NCBI RefSeq assembly: GCF_902141845.1
Contig: NZ_CABFPH010000019.1
Span: forward strand, 1 to 64,000
Direction: 5' to 3'
Length of the DNA stretch: 64,000 nucleotides
Source: Methylobacterium symbioticum
GTDB taxonomy: Bacteria > Pseudomonadota > Alphaproteobacteria > Rhizobiales > Beijerinckiaceae
Below, piece by piece: positions 9,050 through 19,173 of this stretch (the first letter of the stretch is position 1; the number at the start of each line of letters is the position of its first letter). A model generated the notes under the pieces. That model searched no databases. It saw nothing but the letters and a program-made list of their open reading frames with translations, and was not told the DNA's origin. The position numbers and the translations under genes were made by a program.

Positions 9050-10969
9050 TTGCCCCGCACCCACCTCCGCCGTCGCCGACAAACGGTCTTTTTTCGCCGT
9101 ATCATCCCCCATGACCTGCGTCAGAGGTTCGGTCAGCGCGAGATCCTGCGCTCGCTCGGCCAAGCCACGCCGGGCGAGGCCCGACGGATGGCGCAACGCT
9201 TGTGGGATGGGACAGAGACCTTGTTCACCCTCGTCCGTTTCAACCGATCGCTCACGCGCGCCGATATCGCCCGGCTCGCGGAGCAGTACTTAGACTCCGA
9301 ATCTCTGAAGCACGAAGGCCTCATAACGGCTATCGGGCACTACCCCAAGATCGACGACCTTCCTGGTGTCGACAGCGCGATGCTTGAAGACGGAATAGCC
9401 GATGGCAGCGATTTCGTCGGAGACTGTCCGAGGGGGACCCTCAATGATCCGGCCGAATGGGAGTTCCTCTATCAGTGCCGACTGGACGGCCTAAAGCGCG
9501 ACCGGTCACTCAACAAATTCACATCCGTTCGCAGCGCGGCACAGGAACTCGCCTTACGCAACGAGATCGACCTCGACACCCCCACTCAGGAATACGCGCT
9601 CTGCCGCGCGCTACTCGACGCCGAAATCACGATCGCTGAGCAGAAACTGGCCTATCTGCGCGACGTCGTCAGGCCTCATCACCCCCTGCACGCGGTCGCC
9701 CATCGTCCGATTGTTCCTAACCCGCCCACTCGGTCCGATGCGCCAACGAAAAAGATGGCGCATCAATCTGAGAGATTGTTCAGCGAGATTTGGACCGCCT
9801 ATAGCGACGATCGCGTCAGACACAACGAATGGAAAGAGGCTATTGCTCGCCAAGCCCAGTCGACAGGGCGTCTTTTCGTCGAGATATGTGGCGACAAGCC
9901 GCTCGAGGCCTATGGACCCGCCGATGCCGCAGAGTTCAGGCGTGCTCTGCTCAGCCTTCCTGGGAAATACGACAAGTGCGTTGAGTGGCGTGACATTCAG
10001 CGCCGAAGCGGCATCCGCGGCCTGATCGAGCATTGCAACGGTAAGGCGGACATCGATCGCCTGAAGCCTCAGACCTTCAACCGGCACCTTGCGGCCTTGT
10101 CGGGCATCTGGCCATGGGCTCAGGTCAACGAAGTCGTTCCCAAGGGTACGCCGTCGATCTTCGACGGTCTGCACATCAACATGAGCCGCGTCCGAGGTCG
10201 GCATCACAGCGCTCGGGACGAGCGGCCGGCGTGGAACAGTGACGAACTCGCGGCCGTGCTGAATGCAGATTTGTTTTTCGGAATTCGCAGTCGCCGAAGC
10301 TGGAAGAAGCCGGGTCCGCACGTCCTACGTGACGAACGCTACTGGGGCATCCTCATCGGCTGCCACAGCGGCATGCGACGCGGTGAAATATTCCAACTCC
10401 GGGTACGACACGTCGTACGACACAAGGAGACAGGAATCTGGCATTTCAATCTCAAGGATCCGACTCTTGACCTGAAAGCCGGAGGAAGCGCCCGATGGGT
10501 CCCTCTCCATCAGAATCTGCTGAGTCTCGGGTTGATTGAGGCATTGGTGGAGGGACGAGAAGAGAATGAATTGCTCCTCCCTGAGGGTGAGGCTGGCGCC
10601 GAGAAGACGGATACTCTCAATGATGGAGAGAACTCGCCATACGGCAGCGCCTTCGGGAAGTGGTTTCAGCGCTTTAAATCGTACCACGGTGTACGTGCTG
10701 ACGTCACGTTCCACTCATTTCGACATTCGGCGACCACGCTCATCATAAACGCAGGTGCTCAGCCGAACTTTGTGGAGGAGGTGATTGGCCACGAGAGCAA
10801 GACCAGACGGTCTGAAATGGAGCGTTATTACAAAGGTCAGGCCTTGATCAAACTTAAAGACGTTATTGATCGTCTCATCTTACCAATTAACATCGAGAAA
10901 ATGACCGAGGCCGCGCGCACCGGCGAACCACATCGGGTATCTGATACTCGACGGCAACTGACTGCCTGA
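9050..10969 (+). CDS. Tyrosine site-specific recombinase (island integrase)
   Basis: A 639-residue integrase. The N-terminus ([18 protein letters not shown]) matches the DUF6538 arm seen in many proteobacterial island integrases. The catalytic core has the first Arg in [10 protein letters not shown] (Arg443), HSFRHSATT for His and the second Arg, GHES for the next His, and a Tyr in MERYYKG. It reads from a TTG at 9050; no in-frame ATG precedes the arm domain. It lies just downstream of tRNA-Gln and points into the island, as expected for the enzyme that integrated it. Base composition is clearly less GC-rich than in the flanking genes. Confidence 0.93.
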   Translation: MPRTHLRRRRQTVFFRRIIPHDLRQRFGQREILRSLGQATPGEARRMAQRLWDGTETLFTLVRFNRSLTRADIARLAEQYLDSESLKHEGLITAIGHYPKIDDLPGVDSAMLEDGIADGSDFVGDCPRGTLNDPAEWEFLYQCRLDGLKRDRSLNKFTSVRSAAQELALRNEIDLDTPTQEYALCRALLDAEITIAEQKLAYLRDVVRPHHPLHAVAHRPIVPNPPTRSDAPTKKMAHQSERLFSEIWTAYSDDRVRHNEWKEAIARQAQSTGRLFVEICGDKPLEAYGPADAAEFRRALLSLPGKYDKCVEWRDIQRRSGIRGLIEHCNGKADIDRLKPQTFNRHLAALSGIWPWAQVNEVVPKGTPSIFDGLHINMSRVRGRHHSARDERPAWNSDELAAVLNADLFFGIRSRRSWKKPGPHVLRDERYWGILIGCHSGMRRGEIFQLRVRHVVRHKETGIWHFNLKDPTLDLKAGGSARWVPLHQNLLSLGLIEALVEGREENELLLPEGEAGAEKTDTLNDGENSPYGSAFGKWFQRFKSYHGVRADVTFHSFRHSATTLIINAGAQPNFVEEVIGHESKTRRSEMERYYKGQALIKLKDVIDRLILPINIEKMTEAARTGEPHRVSDTRRQLTA

Positions 10970-11314
10970 AAATGAAATCGGCACGCTGTTTTGGCTATGC
11001 AGCGACCTTCCACACGGCTTCTACAGAAACTAGGCCGGCTCGTTTATGTGAAAATTTTGCGAATTCCTTGGTGGGCTATTGTCATGTCAGATACGCGGCT
11101 TCGCAGCGGACCTTCCAAACGATAATCGGACGGCTAAATCGGGTGGATTGCAGCTGTTCCGGTTTAGGGAGCAGGTCCGACAAAAGCAGACGCTCGGCAA
11201 TTGACTGGAAATGGCCGTGACCGGCTGGTCCGCTTCCGAGCCGCTTCGTCGGATAAGCGGACGGCCCCCACCCAAATGCGAACGGGAGCAGGGCGGTCAG
11301 GCGCCTCGCCATCC
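10970..11314. other. Intergenic stretch after the integrase; one possible terminator
   Basis: No gene is supported here. Bases 11228-11235 (GTCCGCTT) pair with 11255-11262 (AAGCGGAC), a hairpin placed just beyond the stop of the minus-strand MFS gene that may end that transcript. Two similar blocks (GCAGCGACCTTCCA near 11000 and GCAGCGGACCTTCCA near 11103) look like debris of an older insertion. Confidence 0.4.
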
Positions 11315-12646
11315 TTATCCAGGGCGGTGCGCCGGCCAGCGCTGGTGCAGGTCGTCGATGACGAAGGCGTGGGCGTGCCGCCGTGCCGCGGCGCCGTCCA
11401 GGTGCGGATGGTCTGGCCCGAGGTCGGCGTGTGCATGCTCGACGACGTCCGGGTCCGAGGCGGGCCACAGCACGGCCGCCGCCGCGATGGCCGCTAGGGT
11501 GAGCACGCCCAGCACCGCGAGCGTGACCGGCATGCCGGCCTCGGCTCCAAGCCAGCCCGCCAGCGGATAGGTGACGAGCCAGGCGACGTGCGACAGGGCG
11601 AACTGAGCCGCGAACACCGCGGGCCGGTCCTCGGTCGTGGCCGAGCGCCGGAGGAGCCGCCCGGTCGGGGTCTGAGCGGCCGAGTAACCGATCCCGAGAA
11701 CCAGCCATGTGGCGAGCAGCATCGGCCAGCCGATCACGCCGCCCCAGGTCGTTGCGGCGAAGGCGAGCAGCACGACGCCGAGGAGGGCCGCCGCCGGCAG
11801 CATCACGGTCCGGTCCGGCAGCCGGTCGAGCACCCGCGGCAGCAGAAGAGCCGCGACCATCGAGCCACCGCCGAACAGGCCGAGCGCGACCGCGACGTCG
11901 TTCTGGGGCCGGTGCAGGATGGCCTGCACGATCACGACCGTGTTGACGATGACCATAGAGCCGGCCGCCGACACCGCGAGGTTCAGGGCGAGGAGGCCCC
12001 GCAGGCGCGGCGTCGCGAGGTAGATGCGGAGGCCGCGGGTGGTCCGTTCGTAGATCCCGCGGCGCTCGGTCGGCTTCGGGCTCGGTAGGCCGACAGACAC
12101 GACGAGCGCCGCCGAGCATAGGAAACCGACGACCGTGCCGCCGAACAGCCAGTGGAAGTTGATCACCGTCAGAAGGATGGCGGCGAGCGCCGGGCTGAGC
12201 AGGTTCTCCAGGTCGTAGGCCAGCCGCGAGAGGGAGAGCGCCCGGGTGTAGTCGCGCTCCTCCGGCAGGATGTCGGGAATGGTTGCCTGGAAGGTCGGGG
12301 TGAAGGCGGCCGAGCAGGACTGGAGCACGAAGACGAGGACGTAGACCTGCCAGATCTGGTCGACGAAGGGCAGGATCAGGGCGACGGCGGCCCTCACAAG
12401 GTCGGTCGTCACCAGGAAGGCGCGGCGCGGCAACTGCCCGGTGAAGGCGTTCGCCACCGGCGCGACCAGCACGTAGGCGACCATCTTGATGGCCAGCGCC
12501 GTGCCGAGCACCGCACCGGCCTCGGCCTTGGCGAGGCGATAGGCCAGGAGCCCGAGGGCGACCGTCAGCAGGCCGGTGCCGATCAGGGCGACGACCTGCG
12601 CGGCGAACAGGTGGCGGTAGGTCCGGTTTGCGAGGACGCTCAGCAT
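11315..12646 (-). CDS. MFS efflux transporter with His-rich tail, NreB-like (nickel export)
   Basis: A 443-residue major facilitator protein with about 12 hydrophobic segments and a loop motif around LPRRAF. The last about 40 residues form a soluble tail rich in His (HAHADLGPDHPHLD, RRHAHAF), a feature of NreB-type nickel exporters. It follows a CsoR/RcnR-family metal repressor by 10 bp and is probably co-transcribed with it. The gene context (CzcA-type pump, RcnA) also points to Ni2+/Co2+ efflux at the inner membrane. Metal specificity is inferred, not proven. Start ATG 12646 with a GAGGGG ribosome-binding site. Confidence 0.8.
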   Translation of the reverse strand: MLSVLANRTYRHLFAAQVVALIGTGLLTVALGLLAYRLAKAEAGAVLGTALAIKMVAYVLVAPVANAFTGQLPRRAFLVTTDLVRAAVALILPFVDQIWQVYVLVFVLQSCSAAFTPTFQATIPDILPEERDYTRALSLSRLAYDLENLLSPALAAILLTVINFHWLFGGTVVGFLCSAALVVSVGLPSPKPTERRGIYERTTRGLRIYLATPRLRGLLALNLAVSAAGSMVIVNTVVIVQAILHRPQNDVAVALGLFGGGSMVAALLLPRVLDRLPDRTVMLPAAALLGVVLLAFAATTWGGVIGWPMLLATWLVLGIGYSAAQTPTGRLLRRSATTEDRPAVFAAQFALSHVAWLVTYPLAGWLGAEAGMPVTLAVLGVLTLAAIAAAAVLWPASDPDVVEHAHADLGPDHPHLDGAAARRHAHAFVIDDLHQRWPAHRPG

Positions 12647-12656
12647 CGGGCACCCC

Positions 12657-12929
12657 TCACAGGTACTTCGCCAGCGCCTTGAACTCGGCGAGCGCGGCCC
12701 TGGCCGTTTTGCCGCCGTCGGCGACGCCGTCGCCGATGCAGTGCTCCATGTGGTCCTCGATCAGGGTGCGCTTCGCGTTGGCGATGGCGCTCTCGACCGC
12801 TTGGAGTTGCTGGGCGAGGTCGAGGCAGGGCCGGCCCTCGTCGATCATCGCGATGACACCGGCGAGGTGGCCGTGTGCGCGCTTGAGGCGCTTGACGATG
12901 TCCGGGTGGGAGGCGTGCACGTGTTCCAT
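12657..12929 (-). CDS. Metal-sensing repressor of the CsoR/RcnR/FrmR family
   Basis: A 90-residue all-helical repressor. Candidate metal ligands are His3, Cys35 (GRPCLDL), His60 (IEDHMEH) and Cys64. Cys35-His60-Cys64 is the copper-type CsoR fingerprint, while the His-rich start (MEHVHASH) resembles nickel/cobalt RcnR proteins. It is first in a two-gene minus-strand operon with the NreB-like exporter. A palindrome (12939-12954) directly upstream is the likely operator. The mixed ligand set makes its metal uncertain; the island context favours nickel or cobalt. Confidence 0.88.
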   Translation of the reverse strand: MEHVHASHPDIVKRLKRAHGHLAGVIAMIDEGRPCLDLAQQLQAVESAIANAKRTLIEDHMEHCIGDGVADGGKTARAALAEFKALAKYL

Positions 12930-12930
12930 G

Positions 12931-12959
12931 TTGACATGCTATCCTCCTGGATAGGATAA
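12931..12959 (+). promoter_or_regulatory. Probable divergent promoter/operator of the nickel-efflux genes
   Basis: A plus-strand -35 box TTGACA (12931-12936) and a weak -10 (GATAAG, 12954-12959) are 17 bp apart. The spacer contains a palindrome, CTATCC-tcct-GGATAG (12939-12954). The palindrome is 9 bp upstream of the repressor start on the other strand, so one repressor-bound site could control both directions. Confidence 0.6.
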
Positions 12960-13015
12960 GGGAAGGGTATTTGACGCGTCGGTCGGACCACGGCTCGACG
13001 GGGAGATTGGATCGG

Positions 13016-13348
13016 GTGTCATTCGGGCGGCGTCTCATGACGATGGCCGTGGCGTTGCTGCTGTCGGCGGTGACGGTGCTGCCGCTGCTCGCCCATGGCC
13101 GGCACGAGGCGACGGGTCCCGTCGCGCACGCCATGCCGTCGACGGCGGTGCAGGATCATGCGACCGACCACCAGGATGCCGACGAGTTGATCCACCACAC
13201 GCAATCGCACGCGCAGGGTGTCATGCCGACCGCGGCCGAGGCTCCCGCGGCCGGCCGGGCCTCGGTGGCGCGACCATTCACCTGCGCGGACGATGCCTGC
13301 CGCTTCGGCGGCGCTGCCGAGGGGCCGTTCGAGCCACCGAGGGCCTGA
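13016..13348 (+). CDS. Small exported His-rich protein (unknown, metal-efflux associated)
   Basis: About 110 residues from GTG 13016 (GGGGAG ribosome-binding site 10 bp upstream); ATG 13037 is an alternative. A basic start and hydrophobic stretch (MAVALLLSAVTVLPLL) form a probable signal peptide or membrane anchor. The rest is rich in His (DHATDHQD, LIHHTQSHA) and has one Cys pair (FTCADDACRF). Position, size and composition recall small periplasmic proteins such as CzcI that accompany czc-type operons, but no family is recognised. It is divergent from the repressor-exporter operon and upstream of the RND genes. Confidence 0.6.
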   Translation: MSFGRRLMTMAVALLLSAVTVLPLLAHGRHEATGPVAHAMPSTAVQDHATDHQDADELIHHTQSHAQGVMPTAAEAPAAGRASVARPFTCADDACRFGGAAEGPFEPPRA

Positions 13349-13419
13349 GGCCGCTCACCTCGCCCTTTCCTCGAACCACGGCTCCGCGCAGGTGCGCGGC
13401 ACGCCGCCATGGCATCGAC

Positions 13420-14649
13420 ATGCTCAAACGCCTCATACCCGTGCTGCTGGCCGTCGCCGGCGGCTTCCTGATCGCGACCTGGTGGCCCGGGGCTCCCGAG
13501 GCCGTCCGCGCGATGCTGTCCCCCACCAAGGGCGGGAACGCTCCCGCCAAGCCAGAGCCTCTTCCGGCGGCCAAGGGCGAGCCGGAGAGGCCCGGCCTCG
13601 TCGCGCTGACGGACGACCAGATCGCCAAGGCGGGGATTCGGACGGGCACGGTCGGCGGAGGCAGCCTCTCGCGCCACCTGCACGTGCCGGGCACCGTCAT
13701 CCCGAGCGCCAACCTGACCGCCCGCATCGCGGTCAAGACCACCGGGACGGTCGTCGAACTGCGCAAGGGGCTCGGCGACACGGTCGCGAAGGGCGAGGTC
13801 GTGGCGCTGCTCGACAGCCGCGAGATCGCCGAGACCAAGGGCGAGTACCTGGCGGCGCGGGTCTCGGCCGCCCTGCAGAAGACGCTCTACGAGCGCGACA
13901 AGGAGCTTTGGGACAAGCGCATCTCGTCCGAGCAGCAGTACCTGCGCTCGCAGGCCAGCTACCAGGACCTCAAGGTCAAGGAGGACGCCGCCCGGCGCAA
14001 GCTGACCTTCCTGGGCCTCAGCCAAGCCGAGATCGACGCCCTGCCGAAGCAGCCGGAGGCTCAGTTCGAGCGTCAGGAGATCCGCTCGCCCATCGCGGGC
14101 AAGATCGTCGAGCGCCGCGTCGACCCCGGGGCCGCGGTCGGACGGGACAACCTGGAGACCGAGCTCTACTCGGTCGTCGACCTGTCGAAGGTCTGGATCG
14201 ACCTCGCGGTCAGTCCCGGCGACATGCCGCTCGTGCGCGAGGGCCAGGCCGTGACCGTCCGGGCCGAGGCGACCGGGGAGGCCGCGAAGGGCCGGATCGT
14301 CTTCATCGTGCCCGTCCTCGACCAAGCCACCCGCGCGGCCAGGGTCGTCGCGGAACTGGCCAACCCTGACGAGACGTGGCGGCCGGGCTCGTTCGTCGCC
14401 GCGGAGATCGTCATCTCCGAGAAGCCGGTGCGCGTCCTCGTCCCGGCCTCGGCGATCCAGACCCTGGAGGGCAAGCCCAACGTCTTCGTGCGCGTGGCCG
14501 AAGGCTTCGAGGCGCGCCCGGTCAAGCTCGGGCGGTCGGACGACGACGACGTGGAGGTGACGGAGGGGCTCGATCCCGGCCAGGCGGTGGTCGTAGCGAA
14601 CTCGTTCACGCTCAAGTCCGAGCTCGGCAAGGCCGCGGCGGAGGACTGA
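13420..14649 (+). CDS. RND efflux periplasmic adaptor, CzcB/CnrB/NccB type
   Basis: A 409-residue membrane-fusion protein. An N-terminal anchor (LIPVLLAVAGGFLIAT) precedes a Pro/Lys-rich linker. A barrel-sandwich part follows (GTVVELRKGLGDTVAKGEVV), then a helical hairpin (about residues 140-200) and a second lipoyl half with IRSPIAGKIVERRV. The beta-barrel and C-terminal domains complete it. It sits 3 bp upstream of the CzcA-type pump and links the pump to an outer-membrane channel. No outer-membrane factor gene lies in the cluster, so the channel must be supplied elsewhere. Confidence 0.92.
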   Translation: MLKRLIPVLLAVAGGFLIATWWPGAPEAVRAMLSPTKGGNAPAKPEPLPAAKGEPERPGLVALTDDQIAKAGIRTGTVGGGSLSRHLHVPGTVIPSANLTARIAVKTTGTVVELRKGLGDTVAKGEVVALLDSREIAETKGEYLAARVSAALQKTLYERDKELWDKRISSEQQYLRSQASYQDLKVKEDAARRKLTFLGLSQAEIDALPKQPEAQFERQEIRSPIAGKIVERRVDPGAAVGRDNLETELYSVVDLSKVWIDLAVSPGDMPLVREGQAVTVRAEATGEAAKGRIVFIVPVLDQATRAARVVAELANPDETWRPGSFVAAEIVISEKPVRVLVPASAIQTLEGKPNVFVRVAEGFEARPVKLGRSDDDDVEVTEGLDPGQAVVVANSFTLKSELGKAAAED

Positions 14650-14652
14650 ACC

Positions 14653-17600
14653 ATGATCCGTTCCATCCTCGGCTTCTCCGTCGCCAACCGCTACGCCGTC
14701 ATCCTGGTGACCCTCATCGCCACCGCCTTCGGGGCGTGGTCGCTCGCGCGCTTGCCCATCGACGCTGTGCCCGACGTCACCAACAACCAGGTGCAGATCA
14801 ACGCCATCGCCCCGGCGCTGACGCCGGTCGAGATCGAGAAGCAGGTCACGGTGCTGCTGGAACGCGCGCTGGCCGGCACGCCGGGGCTGGAAAGCATGCG
14901 CTCCTTCTCGCGCAACGGCTTCGCCCAGTTGACGGCCGTGTTCAGCGACAAGGTCGACGTGTACTTCGCGAGGACCCAGGTCAACGAGCGCCTGACCGAG
15001 GTGCGCGGCACCCTTCCGCCCGGGGTCGAGGTGAAGCTCGGGCCGATCTCGACCGGCCTCGGCGAGATCTACTGGTGGTCGGTGGAGTATCTGCCCCCAG
15101 GCGAGGGCGTGCCCGTGAGGGACGGCCGTTCTGGCTGGCAGACGGACGGGAGCTACCTGACGCCCGAGGGCGAGCGGCTGAGGTCCGACTTCGAGCGCAC
15201 GGTCTACCTGCGGACCGTGCAGGATTGGATCATCCGGCCGCAGATGAAGAGTGTGCCGGGCGTGGCCGGGGCCGACGCCATCGGCGGCTTCGTGAAGGAG
15301 TACCAGGTCCGGCCGGACCCGATGAAGCTCGTGGGCTACGGCCTGTCCTTCGCTGACGTCACCCGCGCCATCGAGGCGAACAACGCCACGCGCGGGGCTA
15401 ACTACGTCGAACGCAACGGCGAGGGCTACGTCGTCCGGGCCGGCGGCCTCATCGAGAACGTCGACCAGATCCGGGACATCGTGGTGGCGACCCGGGCCGG
15501 GGTGCCCATCCTAGTGAAGGACGTCGCGGAGGTCGGAATCGGACAGGAGCTCCGGACCGGTTCGGCCAGCGAGAACGGGCACGAGGTGGTGCTGGGCACG
15601 GCCCTGATGCTGATCGGCGAGAACAGCCGCACGGTCTCGGCCGCCGCAGACGCCAAGATCCGGGAGATCAACAAGCTCCTGCCGCCCGGCATCCAGGCCC
15701 GGACGCTCCTCAGCCGCACCGACCTCGTCGACGCGACCATCCGGACGGTGGGCAGGAACCTCGCCGAGGGCGCGCTGCTGGTCATCGCGGTGCTGTTCCT
15801 CACGCTGGGGAACATACGGGCAGCCGTCATCACCGCCCTGGTCATCCCCGTGACGATGATGCTCACGGCCACCGGCATGCTGGCGGGGAGGATCAGCGCC
15901 AACCTGATGAGCCTGGGCGCCCTCGACTTCGGCCTCATCGTCGACGGTGCGGTCATTATCGCGGAGAACAGCCTGCGGCACCTCGCCGAGCGACAACACG
16001 AGCTTGGACGCCGGCTCGGCCTGGACGAGAGGCTGGAGACGGTGCGGGTCTCGGCCGAGGAGATGATCAAGCCGAGCGTCTACGGGCAGGCCATCATCAT
16101 CCTGGTCTACGTGCCCCTGCTGACCTTCACCGGCGTGGAGGGCAAGACCTTCACGCCAATGGCGCTGACGGTCCTGATCGCGCTCGTGGCGGCGTTTGTG
16201 CTGTCGCTCACCTTCGTCCCGGCGATGATCGCGACCTTCGTCACCGGGCGGGTCAGCGAGGGCGACAACGCCTTGGTCCGCGTCCTGAAGGCGGCCTACC
16301 GGCCGGTACTGTGCGGTGCCATCCGGTCACCGATAACCTTCATCGTCGGTGCGCTGGTCGTTCTCGGGATCGCCGGAGCGCTGGCGACGCGGCTAGGGCA
16401 GGAGTTCACGCCGACGCTCGACGAGAAGAACATCGTCATGGAGGCGCGCCGCATCCCATCGACGTCGATCACGCAGTCGCAGGCGATGCAGCTCGGCGTC
16501 GAGGAGACGATGAGCAAGTTCCCGGAGGTGGCCTTCGTCTACTCGCGCTGCGGCACGCCCGACATCGCCGCCGACCCGATGCCGCCGAACGCCTGCGACG
16601 CCTACCTCATCCTCAAGCCGCAGAGCGCCTGGCCCGACCCGCACGAGAGCAAAGAGGCGCTTATCGGACGGATGGAGGCGGAGGCGAAGCTGATCCCCGG
16701 CACGCTGCTCGGCTTTTCCCAGCCCATCCAGATGCGCTTCAACGAGCTCATCGCCGGCGTGCGCGACGACCTCGCCGTGAAGGTGTTCGGCGAGGAGTTC
16801 GGTCCGATGGTCGAGGGGGCCCGTAAGATCGCCGGCATCCTGCGCAGCCTGGAGGGCGCCGCCGACGTGAAGGTCGAGGAGGCGGTCGGGCTGCCGTTCC
16901 TTGAGATCAAGATCGACCGGCGCGAGATCGCCCGGCGCGGCCTGAGCATGGCCGACGTGCAGGACGTCATCGGCACGGCCGTCGGCGGCAAGGATGCCGG
17001 GCTGGTGTTCGAGGGCGACCGGCGCTTCGCCATCGTGGTTCGCCTCGCCGACGACGTCCGAGGAGACGTCGAGGCCCTGAAGAACCTCCCCGTCCCGCTG
17101 CCGCCCGCGCAGGCGGCTCCGGCCCGGTCGGGTACCGGCGTGCCGACCGCGCCGGGAGCGATGGGCATGAGCGTGCCGCTCCGCCAACTAGCGACCTTCA
17201 CCTTCACGGAGGGGCCGAACCAGGTCAGCCGCGAGAACGGGCGGCGGCGCGTGGTGGTGACCGCGAACGTGCGCGGTCGCGACATCGGCTCGCTCGTGGC
17301 GGAGGCGCAGGAGCGAATTGCCGCGGAGGTGAGGCTGCCAGCCGGCTACGAGGTGCGCTGGGGCGGTCAGTTCGAGAACCTGACCGCCGCCCGGCAACGC
17401 CTGATGGTGGTCGTGCCGGCGGCCTTCGCGCTGATCTTCATCCTTCTGCTCGGGGCGCTCGGCTCCGCGCGCGACGCGTCCATCGTGTTCAGCGCCGTGC
17501 CGATGGCCCTGACCGGCGGCGTGGCCGCCCTGTGGGTCCGCGACATGCCGTTCTCGGTATCGGCGGCGGTGGGGTTCATCGCGCTGTCGGGCGTGGCGGT

Positions 17601-17937
17601 GCTGAACGGCCTGGTGCTGCTCAACCATATCCGGACGCTGGTTGCGGGGGGCATGGCCATCCCCGAGGCGGTCCGGGACGGGGCGCTGACCAGGCTGCGT
17701 CCCGTGGTGATGACGGCGCTGGTCGCCGCCCTCGGCTTCGTGCCGATGGCCCTGGCGACGGGGACGGGCGCCGAGGTGCAACGGCCGCTGGCGACGGTGG
17801 TCATCGGCGGCCTCGTCAGCGCGACCCTGCTCACCCTGCTGGTCTTGCCGGCGCTCTACGTCCGCTTCGGCCGGGCGGCGACGGGAGTGCGTGTCACGGA
17901 GGTGCGGCAACCTGCGCTGTGCGAGGCAGTGCGTTGA
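14653..17937 (+). CDS. Heavy-metal RND efflux pump, CzcA/CnrA/NccA type
   Basis: A 1094-residue inner-membrane proton antiporter with two repeated halves, each one membrane helix, a large periplasmic loop and further helices. The proton-relay motif of heavy-metal RND pumps is DFGLIVDGAVIIAEN with Asp425, Asp431 and Glu438. The periplasmic insert (GWQTDGSYLTPEGERL) is typical of the Co/Zn/Cd/Ni subgroup. Together with CzcB it exports divalent cations. Neighbouring nickel/cobalt genes make a Cnr/Ncc-like specificity most likely. The gene is complete. Confidence 0.95.
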   Translation: MIRSILGFSVANRYAVILVTLIATAFGAWSLARLPIDAVPDVTNNQVQINAIAPALTPVEIEKQVTVLLERALAGTPGLESMRSFSRNGFAQLTAVFSDKVDVYFARTQVNERLTEVRGTLPPGVEVKLGPISTGLGEIYWWSVEYLPPGEGVPVRDGRSGWQTDGSYLTPEGERLRSDFERTVYLRTVQDWIIRPQMKSVPGVAGADAIGGFVKEYQVRPDPMKLVGYGLSFADVTRAIEANNATRGANYVERNGEGYVVRAGGLIENVDQIRDIVVATRAGVPILVKDVAEVGIGQELRTGSASENGHEVVLGTALMLIGENSRTVSAAADAKIREINKLLPPGIQARTLLSRTDLVDATIRTVGRNLAEGALLVIAVLFLTLGNIRAAVITALVIPVTMMLTATGMLAGRISANLMSLGALDFGLIVDGAVIIAENSLRHLAERQHELGRRLGLDERLETVRVSAEEMIKPSVYGQAIIILVYVPLLTFTGVEGKTFTPMALTVLIALVAAFVLSLTFVPAMIATFVTGRVSEGDNALVRVLKAAYRPVLCGAIRSPITFIVGALVVLGIAGALATRLGQEFTPTLDEKNIVMEARRIPSTSITQSQAMQLGVEETMSKFPEVAFVYSRCGTPDIAADPMPPNACDAYLILKPQSAWPDPHESKEALIGRMEAEAKLIPGTLLGFSQPIQMRFNELIAGVRDDLAVKVFGEEFGPMVEGARKIAGILRSLEGAADVKVEEAVGLPFLEIKIDRREIARRGLSMADVQDVIGTAVGGKDAGLVFEGDRRFAIVVRLADDVRGDVEALKNLPVPLPPAQAAPARSGTGVPTAPGAMGMSVPLRQLATFTFTEGPNQVSRENGRRRVVVTANVRGRDIGSLVAEAQERIAAEVRLPAGYEVRWGGQFENLTAARQRLMVVVPAAFALIFILLLGALGSARDASIVFSAVPMALTGGVAALWVRDMPFSVSAAVGFIALSGVAVLNGLVLLNHIRTLVAGGMAIPEAVRDGALTRLRPVVMTALVAALGFVPMALATGTGAEVQRPLATVVIGGLVSATLLTLLVLPALYVRFGRAATGVRVTEVRQPALCEAVR

Positions 17938-18042
17938 GGAAAGCCCGTGCGAGCGTGATGGCCGTTAGGTCCGCCTCCTGGTCGATCCCAGGTCGCGTGC
18001 CATCGCCGACGACTGAACCTGTTTCGGCTCATGGCCGGTCGG

Positions 18043-19164
18043 TCAGCCTTGAATGTCGACAGTCCATGCGGCCGCGTGGTCCTGGTGTGCGTGGCTGATG
18101 CCTTGCCAGCCTAGCCAGCCGGTGTAGAGGCCGACCAGGACGATCAGGGCGGCCGAGGCGTAAGGGGCCTGCCGGGCGAAGGCGTCGAACCCGGACCAGC
18201 GGGAGGCGACATGCTTGACGCTCAGCGCCGCGACGACGCCGGCCGAGACCATGGTCAGCGCCAGGCCGATGCTGAAGCAGACGACGAGCGCGAAGCCCAG
18301 GCTGAACTGCTTGAGCTGGATGCACAGGAGCAGGACCGTGATGGCTGCCGGGCACGGGATCAGCCCTCCGGTCAAGCCGAACAGCACGATCTGGCCGGTC
18401 GTCACATGCCGGCCCGCGAAGCGGCGGCGGATGTCCTCGGCATGGGCCCGGGCGTGGGCGTCGTCCTCGTCGCCCAGGTTCATGTGCCCGTGGTCATGGT
18501 CGTGCTCCTCGAACGCGACCTCGTGGATCTCGGCTCCGGCCGGCCCGTTGAGGCGCAGACGTGCCGTGAAGGCGTGCGGCTCCGGGATCTCCTCCAGGCT
18601 CTCCAGGAATTCGCCGCGGTGCGCGAAGGCGAACGCCTGCCGACCGCCGTCCGGGCGAAGCGTCTCGACGGTCATGCTCCCGGGAGCCGGTAGCTCACCC
18701 CGCTCCGCACGCACCCGCCAGCGCGGCGGCACCCCGTCCTCGAACACTTCCAGCGTCAGGAGACCGGCCCTGGTCGTGACGTGCTTCGTCTCGTCGTGAT
18801 GGTGATGATGGTCGTGGTGCTGCTCGCGCCACGTGCGCCACGCCATCCAAAGCGCGATGCCGACGATGAGCACCGCGGAGGCGAGCTGGAAGTACGGCTC
18901 GCTCGCTTGGCCGCCCCATTCCTGGCCGAGATACTGCCCGCCGAGGGCAATGACCCAAACTACGGCGGTGTGCGAGAGCGTCGCCGCCAGCCCAAGCAGC
19001 ACCGCCTGCGTGACCGTGCCTCGGACCGCGATGATGAAGGCGGCCATCATCGTCTTGGAGTGGCCGGGCTCAAGCCCGTGCAGGGCGCCGAGCAGGATCG
19101 CGCTCGGCACGAACAGCCAGGCATGCGCGGTGCCCTGCTGGAGCAGGTCAGGCAAGGAGGTCAT
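18043..19164 (-). CDS. rcnA: Nickel/cobalt efflux protein RcnA (NicO family)
   Basis: A 373-residue membrane protein. It starts with a hydrophobic segment and HGLEPGHSKTMMAA, the NiCoT/NicO helix signature, and later has TGGLIPCPAAITVLL. Between these lies a long cytosolic or periplasmic loop with two His clusters (EQHHDHHHHHDE near residue 115 and EEHDHDHGHMN near residue 215), as in RcnA. It exports Ni2+ and Co2+. It starts 9 bp after the rcnR stop and is convergent with czcA. Confidence 0.93.
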   Translation of the reverse strand: MTSLPDLLQQGTAHAWLFVPSAILLGALHGLEPGHSKTMMAAFIIAVRGTVTQAVLLGLAATLSHTAVVWVIALGGQYLGQEWGGQASEPYFQLASAVLIVGIALWMAWRTWREQHHDHHHHHDETKHVTTRAGLLTLEVFEDGVPPRWRVRAERGELPAPGSMTVETLRPDGGRQAFAFAHRGEFLESLEEIPEPHAFTARLRLNGPAGAEIHEVAFEEHDHDHGHMNLGDEDDAHARAHAEDIRRRFAGRHVTTGQIVLFGLTGGLIPCPAAITVLLLCIQLKQFSLGFALVVCFSIGLALTMVSAGVVAALSVKHVASRWSGFDAFARQAPYASAALIVLVGLYTGWLGWQGISHAHQDHAAAWTVDIQG

Positions 19165-19173
19165 GAGGTCTCG

